From Actinia tenebrosa (taxonomy: Eukaryota > Cnidaria > Anthozoa > Actiniaria > Actiniidae): DNA of 64,000 nucleotides. The translations under genes were made by a program, and so were the position numbers. Below the pieces are notes generated by a model, which saw only the letters and a list, made by a program, of their open reading frames with translations, was not told where the DNA came from and did not search any database. The stretch lies in assembly GCF_009602425.1 (NCBI RefSeq), contig NW_022261272.1:629607-693606 (forward strand), given 5' to 3'. Shown here piece after piece: positions 1 to 10,849 of the stretch. Positions within the stretch are counted from its first letter, which is position 1. Each line of letters begins with the position of its first letter.

Positions 1-112
1 GAGTGACTCCTTCCTGCATGTGAGTGACTCCTTCCTGCATGTGAGTGACTCCTTCTTGCATTGAAGGGATTTCTCCCTGCATGGGAGTGACTCCTTACTG
101 CATGTGAGTGAC
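1..112. repeat. Minisatellite, about 21-bp unit
   Basis: About five imperfect head-to-tail copies of a unit beginning GAGTGACTCCTTCCTGCATG. The first two copies are nearly identical and later ones drift (for example GAAGGGATTTCTCCCTGCAT). The array stops about 25 bp before a splice acceptor, so it lies in an intron of the amidase gene and may continue leftward beyond the window. Confidence 0.85.
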
Positions 113-138
113 CAATATATTTTATCATTTCTGTTTAG

Positions 139-3100
139 GTATTGGAGATGTGACATTTCTGGTGTTGGAAGCGGAAAACTCCAGGGGAAAACTGTGGCCA
201 TCAAAGATAGCATTCCTGTAGCGGGCATCCCTATGATGAACGGATCTCGGATACTGGAAGGTTTTATCCCCGATATAGATGCAACAGTCATTACTCGTGT
301 ACTTGATCAAGGTGGACGCATTCTTGGTAAAGCAACATGCGAGAACCTTTGCTGTAGTGGTGCGAGTTTTACNTCTGCAACTGGACCTGTGCTTAATCCA
401 GTGGATCGTACAAGGACGTCTGGAGGTTCATCTTCTGGTTGTGCAGCTGTGGTGAGAAAAATACTATTGATCAACGATTTATAAACTCGGGCGAACTACT
501 TAAAAACATATCTTTGGAGAAAATGAGATTTGAAGATAAATGTTGAATGATACGTACGTTTATTGTATGTCTATAATTGTAAATGCAAAAGTTTTGTTCG
601 TCTTGAACCAATAGTGGTGGTTAGAAGTACTATGAATAGCATCTTTTAACAACCAAATCAATATTAACTAAAAAGTTACTATTAGCAATTAACCAGCACG
701 AGCTGTGTACTCGCTGTAGGAAGAGGTTTTACGAGTGACTTGGTAACTGACCATCAAAACTGAAAATGCTTTATTCAAGCTTTTAATTTGCTTTATTTTT
801 TTCAAGGAACTTGATGGCATCCTTTTGTTTGCGACAGAAAGCGTACAGCTTATTTGGTAGAAGTTCTTTTCGATCTTACATGAGGTTTTTAGCTAGAACA
901 AATTGTGGTTTGAAAACGATTAAATTAGATCCCATTTATCTCATAATTTTCATAAAATCTTCCGTAGAAACCCACCTCTCCCATCCTATATCAATTACCT
1001 CATTCTCACACGCGGTCGTGTAAAATGTTATNAAAACCAAGTGTTAACATCCTTGGTGTGTTTTTTTTAATGACATTGCTAAGGTAGCCACAGGAGAGGT
1101 AGACATGGCTATAGGAGGTGATCAGGGTGGATCTATTCGTATGCCATCAGCTGCATGCGGTATTGTTGGATTAAAACCAACATTTGGTCTGGTTCCATAT
1201 ACTGGTATTTCATCTATGGAAGCTACACTTGATCACACTGGACCTATGGCTAGGACTGTCTATGATATTGCACTACTGCTTGAGGTAAGCGAAACATCAA
1301 TAGATAACATAGATTCGAAATGTCCATATCAGCGCCTTTCTCCATGTACAGATATGGGTCCTATGATGACCGCCGGATGAATGGATGAAGGATGAATGGC
1401 ACCCCAAATTATTATTGCTGTTCTTCGATTGGATAATCGCTGCCATGTTGGTACCATTCAACAAAAGATTTCTCATTAGCATCCATTGTTTATCGCACCA
1501 AGATGGCCGCCATGCTTTTGTCTCTTGTCTTTCTTGGAAATGCTTGCAACCCATCAATATAAAAAAGGGACATGTTTTTCAATCCAGATCTCTTTTTTAA
1601 TCTGCGGTTCTTGCTTTTAGGCACTAGCTGGGCGTGAGGACGAAGGCCTAGATCCGAGACAGCCAAATGATTTGAAAGTTCCTGAATACACTAAACAGGT
1701 ATGTCATGAAGACAACTTGCTGGAAACAATGAAAAACAACCTGAAATCAAAAACACCACCCAAGGATTCTAGCTTATTAAATGCTATAATACTTCATAGA
1801 TATTAGCTCCTGTTTTCTTTTTTCATGCATTAGATTACCTTATTTTTACCCTTGTACCTGTCCCCGTCCTTGTCCCTGTCCTTGTCCTTGTCTTATTTCT
1901 TCATGTGAAACTTCTTTTTTTCTTTTTCTTCTTTTTCTTTTTCTTTTTTTTTTTTTTTGCTTTACCCGTAGTTTCTCCTTTTTGGTAATTGTGTTTAATA
2001 TATTCCAGCTGACAGGTGACATCAAGGGTCTTCGTATTGGTCTCGTCAAGGAGGGTTTTGATCCCACTTTCGAGCCAGACGTCAATCAGCTGGTCAAACA
2101 ATCAGCAGAAAGACTTGGTGAAGTAGGTGCAGTTGTTGAAGAGGTGTCGATTCCTTGGCATCTTGATGGTAAGTTAACCTAATTTTATTTGGCTATGTTT
2201 TCTCGAAATCAATAGCGTCTTCTACTCGAGAGAAACAGTTTAGTGTAAATCATCATTCAGCAAGTAGTTTTTATCATACCTGATTAATATCGGAGATCGG
2301 CGCCAGATAGTGTTTAAGGTAACTTCTTTCTGTCTCCTGCAGGAAAACACCTTTTTACCGCTATTTTCAAGGAGGGAGGCAACCGCACTATGTTCGACTG
2401 GTACGGTAAGTATCCATCTTTCACAATCGTAGGTCCTCGAGATTTGTGCCCAATTGTCTCTGAACCAATGGTAGAAGGGTACTCAGTAATGGGTGTCAAG
2501 GAACTTGAAGGAACTCTTTGTCAGGACACACAGTGTAAACACACATTTGGAACTTCGTTGCTGGCAATCACGTGATATTCTGCCAATAAGATTGAGTTAT
2601 TTTGGTACACGCTGGTCAGAAACGGTTTGACTATGTGTTCGGTCTTTATGAGGATACATCTCATAGACCAGTGTCATTATACAAACAAAACACTATCATT
2701 AAACCTAGAGTGGCTTCATCGACTGACAGCACTGTACCGATAAAAGTCTTTGAATATCGTTACCTGCTCTTGCACTTGAACTATGAACTAGTCTTGTTAA
2801 TACTTACAGGTGCTGGCACAAGTGCTCGTACATACTACGATACCCATGCACAGCAAGCAATGGCACGTGGAATGAAAAGCCATCCTAATGACCATTCTTC
2901 AAATGTGATACTGCTACGTCTTTTTGCCAGGTACGGTGAATAAAACCGGTGGTTCTTGACCCTCATCCTTCTCCCCTCTCCCCTTGGGCCCTCCCTTGGA
3001 TCCCCATTGCTTTGCCATTGACGATAGTGCTGANATCATTAGTTATTATCTGGCCTTAGGTACCTACATGAGGATTACAATGGAATCTTTTACAGCAAGT

Positions 3101-3769
3101 CACAGAATCTCAGCCGTGAATTAAGAAAAGCTTACGACGAAGCCTTTGAAAAATACGACGTCATTATCATGCCAACGATTCCCAAGAAGGCTCCCAAATT
3201 GCCTCCGCCAAACCCTTCATTGGCTGGTGAGTGTGTTACTTGTATAGGGTGTTTATAGCGGACAGACTAACTGGGGCAGCTTATGTAAATGAAGTTGACT
3301 ATAATCATGAGTTCAAAGATTTTGAATTCCAGTTTTCTTGATTTCAATCAAAAACAGTCTCGTGTATTTTACAAGGGCGGATCCAGCCAAAATTTTAGGG
3401 GGGACTAATTGAGTTTCTTCCGTCAACACAACAGAATACAATATAAAAAAGCATCGTTTTTTTCTGCTGAAGGTGGGGGGGGGGGGGGGCTTCAGCTCCC
3501 CTTTGCCCCCCTGGATCCGCCCTTGTTTTAGATGTGATTGAGAATTAAAGCTGGAAAACATTTTTTCCACTTCAGAATACATAGAAAAGGCATTTGAATT
3601 GATCCCTAACACCAGCCCATTTGACGTGAGTGGACACCCGTCCCTCACCATCAACGCGGGATTGTCTGAGGGATTACCTGTTGGAATGATGATCACTGGG
3701 AAAATGTTTGACGAGTCTACTGTACTGAACGTAGCCTATGCCTACGAGAAGCTGAGAGATGGAGTCTAG
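139..3769 (+). CDS. Amidase-signature family hydrolase, 3' part of gene
   Basis: Eight exons can be chained in phase: 139-451, 1084-1284, 1621-1698, 2009-2168, 2343-2405, 2810-2930, 3060-3226 and 3576-3769 (stop TAG), about 432 codons. The N-terminus lies left of the window. The Ser-cisSer-Lys triad of amidase-signature enzymes is visible: Lys in VAIKDS (exon 1), the Gly/Ser-rich TSGGSSSG at the end of exon 1, and the nucleophile loop GGDQGGSIR in exon 2, followed by CGIVGLKPT. Exons 7-8 carry the usual C-terminal MPTIP and [10 protein letters not shown] segments. The family hydrolyses the C-N bond of amides; the substrate cannot be told from sequence. The GGDQGGSIR form and overall layout resemble bacterial and fungal amidases more than animal FAAH, and no N-terminal membrane segment is seen in the part present. 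Exon 6 joins exon 5 across 404 bp with the phase kept. One undetermined base falls in exon 1. Family assignment is firm. Confidence 0.9.
3372..3525. mobile_element. hAT-like MITE with 5-bp TSD (copy 1)
   Basis: 154-bp element with terminal inverted repeats reading CAAGGGCGGATCCAG inward from each end, flanked on both sides by TTTTA (3367-3371 and 3526-3530), a 5-bp target duplication. A G-run lies inside. It sits in the last intron of the amidase gene and has no coding capacity. A second copy with the same ends and a different 5-bp duplication lies at 20875-21039. Confidence 0.85.
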
Positions 3770-4118
3770 ATCGACGGATGAAGCAGGAGTATCAAACAGG
3801 AGTATCTATTAGAGATTTGAACTTTGATAATAATTTTGTCTCTCCGAAATTCAGGGAGAGACTGGTAACCAATTCGTAACGTAAAGGATTGTGGGTCAAT
3901 TCGTTCGCCGAGTTTGTCCGCCTTTTTGGTCACAAGATTGAGACCATGATAGACTCTATCTGGGAGAATCAATATTTTTACCCGACCTATTTCTGTGGGC
4001 CTGAATTGAGTAACGTGAGAAAGCGCTATAGTTTTTTGCTCGCTTTACTGATTTCAGCTTTACAATCTTTTGCAGTATGACCTAGTTACCAGTCTCACCA
4101 GATTTCGAAAAGCCGAAT

Positions 4119-4124
4119 AATAAA
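4119..4124 (+). terminator. Poly(A) signal of the amidase gene
   Basis: AATAAA about 350 bp after the amidase stop codon, followed within 30-50 bp by a T/GT-rich stretch. It is the first canonical hexamer downstream of the stop. Assignment is by position only. Confidence 0.5.
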
Positions 4125-4356
4125 TAACTGTAAAATCTAAAGAGTTTTTGAGTGTTTCTTTTGTAACTATAGCAAGCTTTATTTAGCACATAAATTCCAT
4201 TATTTTATCGTTCTCATTGCAAACAGCATTTCTGATGCAACAGGAGTCCACTCTTAAATTCAGTTAACAATCAGTTCTCGGCACGCGCCGCACAGAAATC
4301 AAACTGAGTAAAATTGTTTNTTTCCTCAAGCAAATTAGTTTTAATATAAACCGAAC

Positions 4357-4382
4357 TTTCGGGCATACTCGCCCATCCTCAG
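4357..4382 (-). ncRNA. Hammerhead-ribozyme-like core
   Basis: On the minus strand CTGAGGA (4376-4382) is followed by a 15-nt segment containing a GGGC/GCCC hairpin and then GAAA (4357-4360). This is the CUGANGA / stem II / GAAA arrangement of the hammerhead core, in which the fifth core base is free to vary. I did not establish stems I and III or the cleavage site, so activity is unproven. Such motifs are known in Penelope-like elements and retrozymes, so this is probably a remnant of a dispersed element. Confidence 0.4.
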
Positions 4383-4437
4383 GGTACAATGGAATCAACG
4401 GTAAAACTATCACGATTATAAACATATATGCGCGTGC

Positions 4438-4696
4438 TACACACGTTAACAAACATTAATTTCGCGCGCTCACATAAACGCTTATCAGTACAATAAATCA
4501 AATATAAGTTGCAGATAATCAGTTCAGACAGTTTTCTGCCAGAGTGTCTATTAAATATATAGCGTTTTTGTTCTTAGCAATGTGCCGTGCTTCAGCCCAT
4601 TTACGTTGGTGCCATCTCTGCTCTGTCTCGACCACTTGACTTCAATTCGAGCGTTTATGTAAGCGCGCGAAATGAATGTTTGTTAACGTGTGTAAC
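4438..4696. repeat. Inverted repeat with about 45-bp arms
   Basis: The left arm (about 4438-4484) contains ACACGTTAACAAACATTAAT; the right arm (about 4649-4696) is its reverse complement with very few differences. About 165 bp lie between them. No flanking target duplication was found. It could be a MITE-like foldback or a local inverted duplication. Confidence 0.75.
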
Positions 4697-5590
4697 GGGT
4701 GGGGGGTAGAGGAGTGGGAATGGAGAAATTACATAATTTGTAGGAGGAAATACTAGAATCCCCCTTCTAATCACTTAAAAACTGGAGAAAAACTCTGCTC
4801 TCTCTTTCGAAATCATTTCATAGTAAGAAGAAAAATGCTACATAATACTTTATTGTTATAGCTAGATAGCAGAAAACTGACGTGAAAAATATGAACGAGA
4901 CTTTTTCCTTCGCCTTTTTGCTATTACTGATCTAGTCTGTGATGTTGTATTGTGCTGTTGGATTGTGCTGTTGGACTCGGTGCTTTCACAGTATTTTGGT
5001 ACAACGTGACAGAGATGAAAGGCAAATGCTGTAATGCTAAACCAACCTTGATTCCCAACTAAGGGTGTAACAATCTCGTTCTTTAGTTCACTTTGTAATT
5101 TATGTTTGAAAGCATAGCACACACACAAGGCTAATTAGCGTATTATCATGGTAATACTAATAACTATGAACTAGGGATGGGCTTTCTCATGCATAATGTA
5201 CGCTAGGGCGGACAGTGATTCTAATAATTTCAATCCTCATTTCTTTTCAACCCACCCACTATTGTGTACTGCATAGACTATCTGATGTTCCTCCTTAAAT
5301 AACTCTAAATCCGGTCTGATATTAGTCTGAATCAGTTTCAGGTGTGACAACCATGTTTTAGTGGTGAAATCAGTGGGAGAGGAAAGATGTGGTAAAGAAA
5401 GCGANTATGCATCATATATATTTTTGCTTAGACCATGATCATCGGTTTCATATGAATAAAAAATAACCCAAACTGTCAAATAAAATATTGACGCCAATGA
5501 ATCCCTGCCTTAGATCGGAAACGTTGCCTTAGCAAGCCTTCTAGTTGGGCTAGTGCATATCTGTGACAGGAAAGACACAAGGATAAACCG

Positions 5591-6033
5591 CAACCTTAGC
5601 TATAGAAGACGGCAAGGAGCGAAAAAAAAAAAGGTTGATCAACTTGTAAATAAAAGGATGTAAAAAAGAAAGACTTTGATGTTGTCCTGCTGATGTTATC
5701 ATCTTGCATCGAGAAAAGACTGTATAGTGTCTTGCTTGCTTTCGTATTCTGAATAGGTATGATGAAAAATCAATGAAGAAAATCGTCTTCGCATAGCGAA
5801 AAATCATGGGAAAACAAAAGAAATAAAAGAAACGACCTCAGCTAGAAGAAGACGGTGAAGAGGGGGGAAAGGTTGATAACTTGTAAATAAATAATCCTGT
5901 TAATGTTATCATCTTGCATCGAGAAAAGACTGTATAGTGTCTTGCTTGCTTTCTGAACAGATATGATGAAATGAAAAGAATCATTTTCACATAGCGAAAA
6001 ATTCATGGGAAATCGAAAGAAATAATATATAAG
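5591..6033. repeat. Two-copy tandem duplication, about 200-245 bp
   Basis: Unit 1 (about 5591-5835) and unit 2 (about 5836-6033) share long blocks, including ATCGAGAAAAGACTGTATAG and a TAGCGAAAAAT block. Unit 2 is shortened by small gaps. Non-coding. Confidence 0.75.
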
Positions 6034-6508
6034 AAAAAAGAAAAGCCTTTCCAGAAATCCAACCTCACTTGAAGTTTCATTTTATTCCAAGCAGTTTTCA
6101 AATGACGCCAGATTGTAGTTTTATCATTATTCTTGCCATATTTCTTCAGGGTGCGATAAAATTGATTATTTTTGTGTGCGTAGAATAGAAAGGGCATTTT
6201 ATCTATAGAATGTACTGACACAATGTATTTCCCCCCTGGAGCAAACACCGCAACATTCCTGTTTTTCAATTATATCATTTATGCTTTTTGAAAAGATGTC
6301 ATTTGTTGGCGTAAAAATTATGGAAAATCAGATCTTGACTCAAATATGTGGCGTTTTTGGATCGAATTCAATATGTTCTATATAATATTCAGCAAACTCG
6401 GTTTGCTGCCTATTTCTACCACATTATTTCAGCATGTTTTGTAAGGTATACTCGTTGCGTTGGCCTCAGTTGAACATGTCTCGCACATGCATAAGTCTCT
6501 TTTCTATA

Positions 6509-6705
6509 GAGATAAATTAAGCAAACTGATCTGTTATTGAGAAGCTATTCAATTTGTGCGCTTCTTGCAGTAAATACTTGCTACGTTGGAGGGATGAAAA
6601 TGGTTTCCAATTGAATTCTTCCTAGAAAGATAAATTGAGCAAACTATCTGATATTTGCAAAGCTATTTCAATTTGCGCTATTCTCACTACGTTGGGGTCG
6701 ATCAA
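6509..6705. repeat. Two-copy tandem duplication, about 80-120 bp
   Basis: Blocks at about 6509-6591 and 6628-6695 share AGATAAATT(A/G)AGCAAACT, a CAATTTG(T/C)GC segment and CTACGTTGG, in the same order. They are clearly diverged copies. Confidence 0.6.
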
Positions 6706-8904
6706 TTTAAGCTTGAACAAATGGGAGTTTTAAGAGTTAAATTACAAATACGATCTAATGTTTTATATTTACAATTCAATCAGGACTGACATGTCGCTCA
6801 CTACTACGATCGAGCTACAGCCGGTNGTTGATAATTGAAACTTCAAGCAATGGAAATTCTAAATACCCGGCGGTGGTTTTAACCAGTTGAAATGAAAACA
6901 TAATCTGATGTTACCAATACAAGCTGGTACAACATCCATTTTTTACGGTATTCCGACATGTATTCTCGGTAGATTTGTTTAGCAATCACATTGTTTATAA
7001 GCGGATTCTGTCTTCACTACTAAAGCTTAGAAATGAGTAGATAGGCGTTAAAGGAATAACTCTGCTTTTAGAGGCAAATGTTTACTTTGACTGGTGTATA
7101 CTAAAGCGTACAATCTCAATTTTAACCATTTTTTCAAATTGAATTTTACAATATAATTTAATGTTTGATTGAATGCATTGTATACGACAGGAAGAGAAAA
7201 CCAATCCTAAAAAAAATCGTCCGGAAATCATTCATGCTTAAGCTGTTCTCGATTTTTTCAATTACCTAAAATGGGCCACCTATTATGACAATAAACATTG
7301 TATATATATTTTACATTATGTGTTAAATTCCATAATCGAATTTGGTGGATTTGACGAGATTAATTCCACAGCTGTATGCAGGATGGTCCACTTGCTGACT
7401 AGACCGCTCTCATTCAAGACATCACTTGCTATAGGAGAACGTACAACTACTGACGGAGACCATGAATGCTATCTTTCTTTCGACCTTCATGATACTTTTT
7501 AATGTCATCAAGATTATATCTTAGATTCATTCATAACAGCCGATTTTATACGCGCGCGTCTTCTGCTGCACTGAGCCTACAGATGGAGAATCGAAGACCT
7601 CGATCGAATTCAGAGACTTGTTTTGGCTGTAGATTTAGATGTATATAGAAGTAGAAAGCCGAATTTTCTAGCAAGGAGTGAAGAGTTTTTATATAATAAA
7701 CTAATAAACATTTTACAAAAAAATTGTCAAAATAAACTATATTGAAAAGATGCCATTAATTTTGAAAGATAATCAAAACAGGTTCATTCGTACACGGCTC
7801 TGTTATCGGTCAAATCAATTTATTAAAAACACATATTTGGCCTTTGTTGGTATTTATAAATACACTCTATTTGTGTATTTTACTTAAAGCTTATATGTCT
7901 ACCTTAATCTGTGCAGAGATCTGTGGATACCATTCAGTTTTTTTACAACTTTTCAAAAATCCTGACGCTTATTTTCCTATTTTGTGATTAGCCTGTTCAA
8001 GATTAGAGTTCCCAGGAACATTTACAGCAAAAACGTGCAACAAACCAAATCAAGTTTATTGATCAGTTGTTCTAATAGGATGATAAAAGATTGCCTTTCA
8101 ACAGTAAAACGATCGCGTGCCCTTATCGACCTCTCAAACCATCCGCCTACTAAAAGACCCAAGCCCTTGTTACAATGACGGCTTATCAACGCGCTTGTCA
8201 TCAAATTATGCTTATCCATCATCCATTCACAATCTTGTTTACACCTTTTTAAATCTTCACTTACTTCAGCTACTCGCCAATCTAATTAGCATTCTGCCTC
8301 GAGTCAAAAATATTAAAAAGCGAGCAAAGGTTGTCTCCATAAGCGCNTGATGGAGCGTCGGATATATTGGCCACGCACATTTCTGCAAGGTTAATGCCGC
8401 GTGACATTGATAACCGAAAGATCTTGGTTTATATTTACACGTGTCTTGCTGTGTGGCAGTTTCTAACCAAAGGACTTGTACGAATAAAATGAAATTTCTA
8501 AATAGACGAGCCGGAATAACGCTATCTCCTGGCGTGTTTCTATAACAAAATTAGCTGGTTTTGGCAAAAGCCTTAAATAGGTTCATTTGTTGGAGTAGTT
8601 TACTCTAGAAACCTGCTTTTATCTCCTGGTGGGATGTTCATCTTTTATTTCAGACAGTATATTTTCGACCTTAATGGTTCAACCGGATGGAGTATGTTTT
8701 ATTTGACGTTGGCTGATAATCACTTATGTAAACGACCAGCCATTCAAATCCCTCTGAGCCCAATACTGTGGCTGGTTGGAACGCCACGTGATTGAAAACA
8801 AACTACTGGACTGGAACGAGAATCAACAGTGGATCGGTAATGATATGATGATTATTGCACGATAAAATATGCTGACAGCAGCTGAGGACGTAAGGGATTG
8901 AGCG

Positions 8905-8912
8905 TATAAATA
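8905..8912 (+). promoter_or_regulatory. TATA-like box of the glycosyltransferase gene
   Basis: TATAAATA about 410 bp upstream of the start codon of the intronless glycosyltransferase, in otherwise unremarkable sequence. A transcription start near 8935-8940 would give a 5' leader of about 385 bases. The call rests on motif and position only. Confidence 0.35.
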
Positions 8913-9322
8913 TTGGCTGTGAGAAGGAACTCTGGTGAGAAGCAACGGGAGATTCTTCCCAATCCATTCACCTCAACGCACGCAATATAACTTGTGAGGA
9001 CTTGTGTCCACTAGTCGATGGATTCATTCATAATAAGCCGATCGATTTGGAAGAGATGAGACAAAATAATTTATGGTACTTATAAGTCCACACGAGCAAT
9101 CGTGCTTTCCTGTGAAAAACTGACCTTAAAGTTTCGAGATTGAAGAAACTATCACTCGGTTGGATAGCTCAAAACCTCAGCGAGATATCTAGGTCTCTCG
9201 GTATAAAGCTGTAGTGTTTTAAGATTTGTATGGGGTTTGATATTCGTCATGCTGCATGGAACTCCTGATAAATACGACGTTTTCAGCTCCATAATGTCAT
9301 GTGCTGCTGAAGCTTCTCGAAG

Positions 9323-10849
9323 TTGACACAGCGTCTAGGTCTGATGGTCTCTTTTAGACGTCTCATTGTCTCGAAGTTATGGACGATTCGACGAGGCAAA
9401 TGGCTACAAATATTACTTGCCTTCCTAGTATTTATAGGAGTTAAGTTCGTATTGCAGGATATTACTCGAATCATAGGTACACCAGAAGTTGGTAATGCTT
9501 CACCGAATGTACACGATGTTCAAACGAAAGGATTAAACCAAAAGAATTATAAACTTGCTTGGTTAGGCCACGAAGATGTGAATTTGAACGAGAAAATAAG
9601 GACGAAAGGAAAACACGGTGTACGGTACAAAGAAAACCATGATGAATTATCCATTAACAGTGATGACCAAGCAGACCAAAACAAGTCTATGTACACAAAG
9701 CGAAAGTTTATCTTTGCTTTCCGCTATTATGAACAGCTTGGCAGAGCCACAAACAACCTTTTAGCATTAACATCTTGGGCAAAGTACAGAGGCAGTTTAG
9801 TCGTCTCGCCGTTCGTGAATAATTCCAGAATGTCAGGCCTTAGTAGAGGGGTCAGTCATTTTTTGCGGGCAACCTCTACGATGCGTTTTGGTCCCTTGGA
9901 TGAATATTATAACGTACCTAAGCTGAATCAAAACCTACAAAAACATGGTTACGGGACTCTAGCAAGCTTTGTTGATTTTGAAAATGAATGTCATCATCGT
10001 CTAAATATTGTGATCCATTTTTTATACTCCGATCCCGATTCTTTAAAAGATGCTGCAGAATGGTACAGGAAGACGTTTAAAGAAATGAGAGTTATTTATT
10101 CAAAAGCCAAAGTCGATGGCTGGCTTCCTTGTCCTTTTGTTCGTCATTCACGTCTTCAGAAACAGCTTCGTTTCAAAGTTAGTCGATATGTTTGTGTTGA
10201 TCCAGACATCATTCGCACGCCAGAAGAGCTGGAAGAAAAAGTAATTCAAAGTCGTCAATGTGTTGGGGTAGTCCTATGGAAAGGTACCGGCAAAAGTCGT
10301 ACCCATTTTCCACTTGCTTCACCTATATCTCATCCGCTCAGTCCATCGGATGTTGACTTTAATCCCACACTTGTGAAAATTGCTAAAGACTTCGTTCGTG
10401 AGAAGATCGGATCTAATTTTATTGCTATACATGTACGAATTGAAAGGCATTATTCACGATTAGGAATGAACGTCACCTACCGTTGCATGAAGAAGCTCAT
10501 CAATAGGATTACGGAGGCTCGCAAACACTTCAAAATCAACAAGATATTCCTAGCTTCTGATCTACCTGTGTATGGCTCGGATACATTCAAACCGCAAGAT
10601 TCGCTCCTCAAAGATCGTGAAGTGCTCTTAAATTTCTTATTGAAGGAACTCGACTTCCCGATTACATATAAACCTGTTCAAATCTACGATACAGGTTCGA
10701 TTGCCATTATAGAAATGAATATCCTTGCTGCAGGGGAAAAAATCTACACTTTAGGAGGAGGGAATTTCCAGGAATGGATACTGAATTTATTTCGTAAAAA
10801 ACAAGGGGGAAAATCGAGGAATATTCATCGATTATGTGAACTTACATAA
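9323..10849 (+). CDS. Type II membrane O-fucosyltransferase-like glycosyltransferase, intronless
   Basis: A single open frame of 508 codons, stop TAA. A basic N-terminal tail is followed by a hydrophobic segment at about residues 27-44 (LQILLAFLVFIGVKF), the signal-anchor layout of Golgi glycosyltransferases. A Lys/Asn-rich stem follows, then the catalytic domain: FRYYEQLGRATNNLLAL near residue 135, IAIHVRIER at 368-376 with the His370-x-Arg372 of GDP-fucose-binding fucosyltransferases, and near the C-terminus DTGSIAIIEMNILAAG (from residue 456) with TLGGGNFQEW, matching the D-x-G/E-M/GGGSFQ pattern of the protein O-fucosyltransferase fold. Likely reaction: transfer of fucose from GDP-fucose in the secretory pathway. 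The acceptor is unknown, and it could be a divergent member of a lineage-specific family. The lack of introns, unlike every other gene here, suggests origin by retroposition or an ancestrally intronless family. A second in-frame Met at residue 8 is an alternative start. Confidence 0.65.
   Translation: MTQRLGLMVSFRRLIVSKLWTIRRGKWLQILLAFLVFIGVKFVLQDITRIIGTPEVGNASPNVHDVQTKGLNQKNYKLAWLGHEDVNLNEKIRTKGKHGVRYKENHDELSINSDDQADQNKSMYTKRKFIFAFRYYEQLGRATNNLLALTSWAKYRGSLVVSPFVNNSRMSGLSRGVSHFLRATSTMRFGPLDEYYNVPKLNQNLQKHGYGTLASFVDFENECHHRLNIVIHFLYSDPDSLKDAAEWYRKTFKEMRVIYSKAKVDGWLPCPFVRHSRLQKQLRFKVSRYVCVDPDIIRTPEELEEKVIQSRQCVGVVLWKGTGKSRTHFPLASPISHPLSPSDVDFNPTLVKIAKDFVREKIGSNFIAIHVRIERHYSRLGMNVTYRCMKKLINRITEARKHFKINKIFLASDLPVYGSDTFKPQDSLLKDREVLLNFLLKELDFPITYKPVQIYDTGSIAIIEMNILAAGEKIYTLGGGNFQEWILNLFRKKQGGKSRNIHRLCELT

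Larger units (their letters stand above)
4125..8900. other. Gene-free stretch
   Basis: Only short frames without recognisable similarity or splice-linked partners are present on either strand. Contents that can be named are a hammerhead-like motif (4357-4382), a long inverted repeat (4438-4696) and two local tandem duplications (5591-6033 and 6509-6705). The rest is AT-rich sequence in which I see no feature. Confidence 0.6.
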
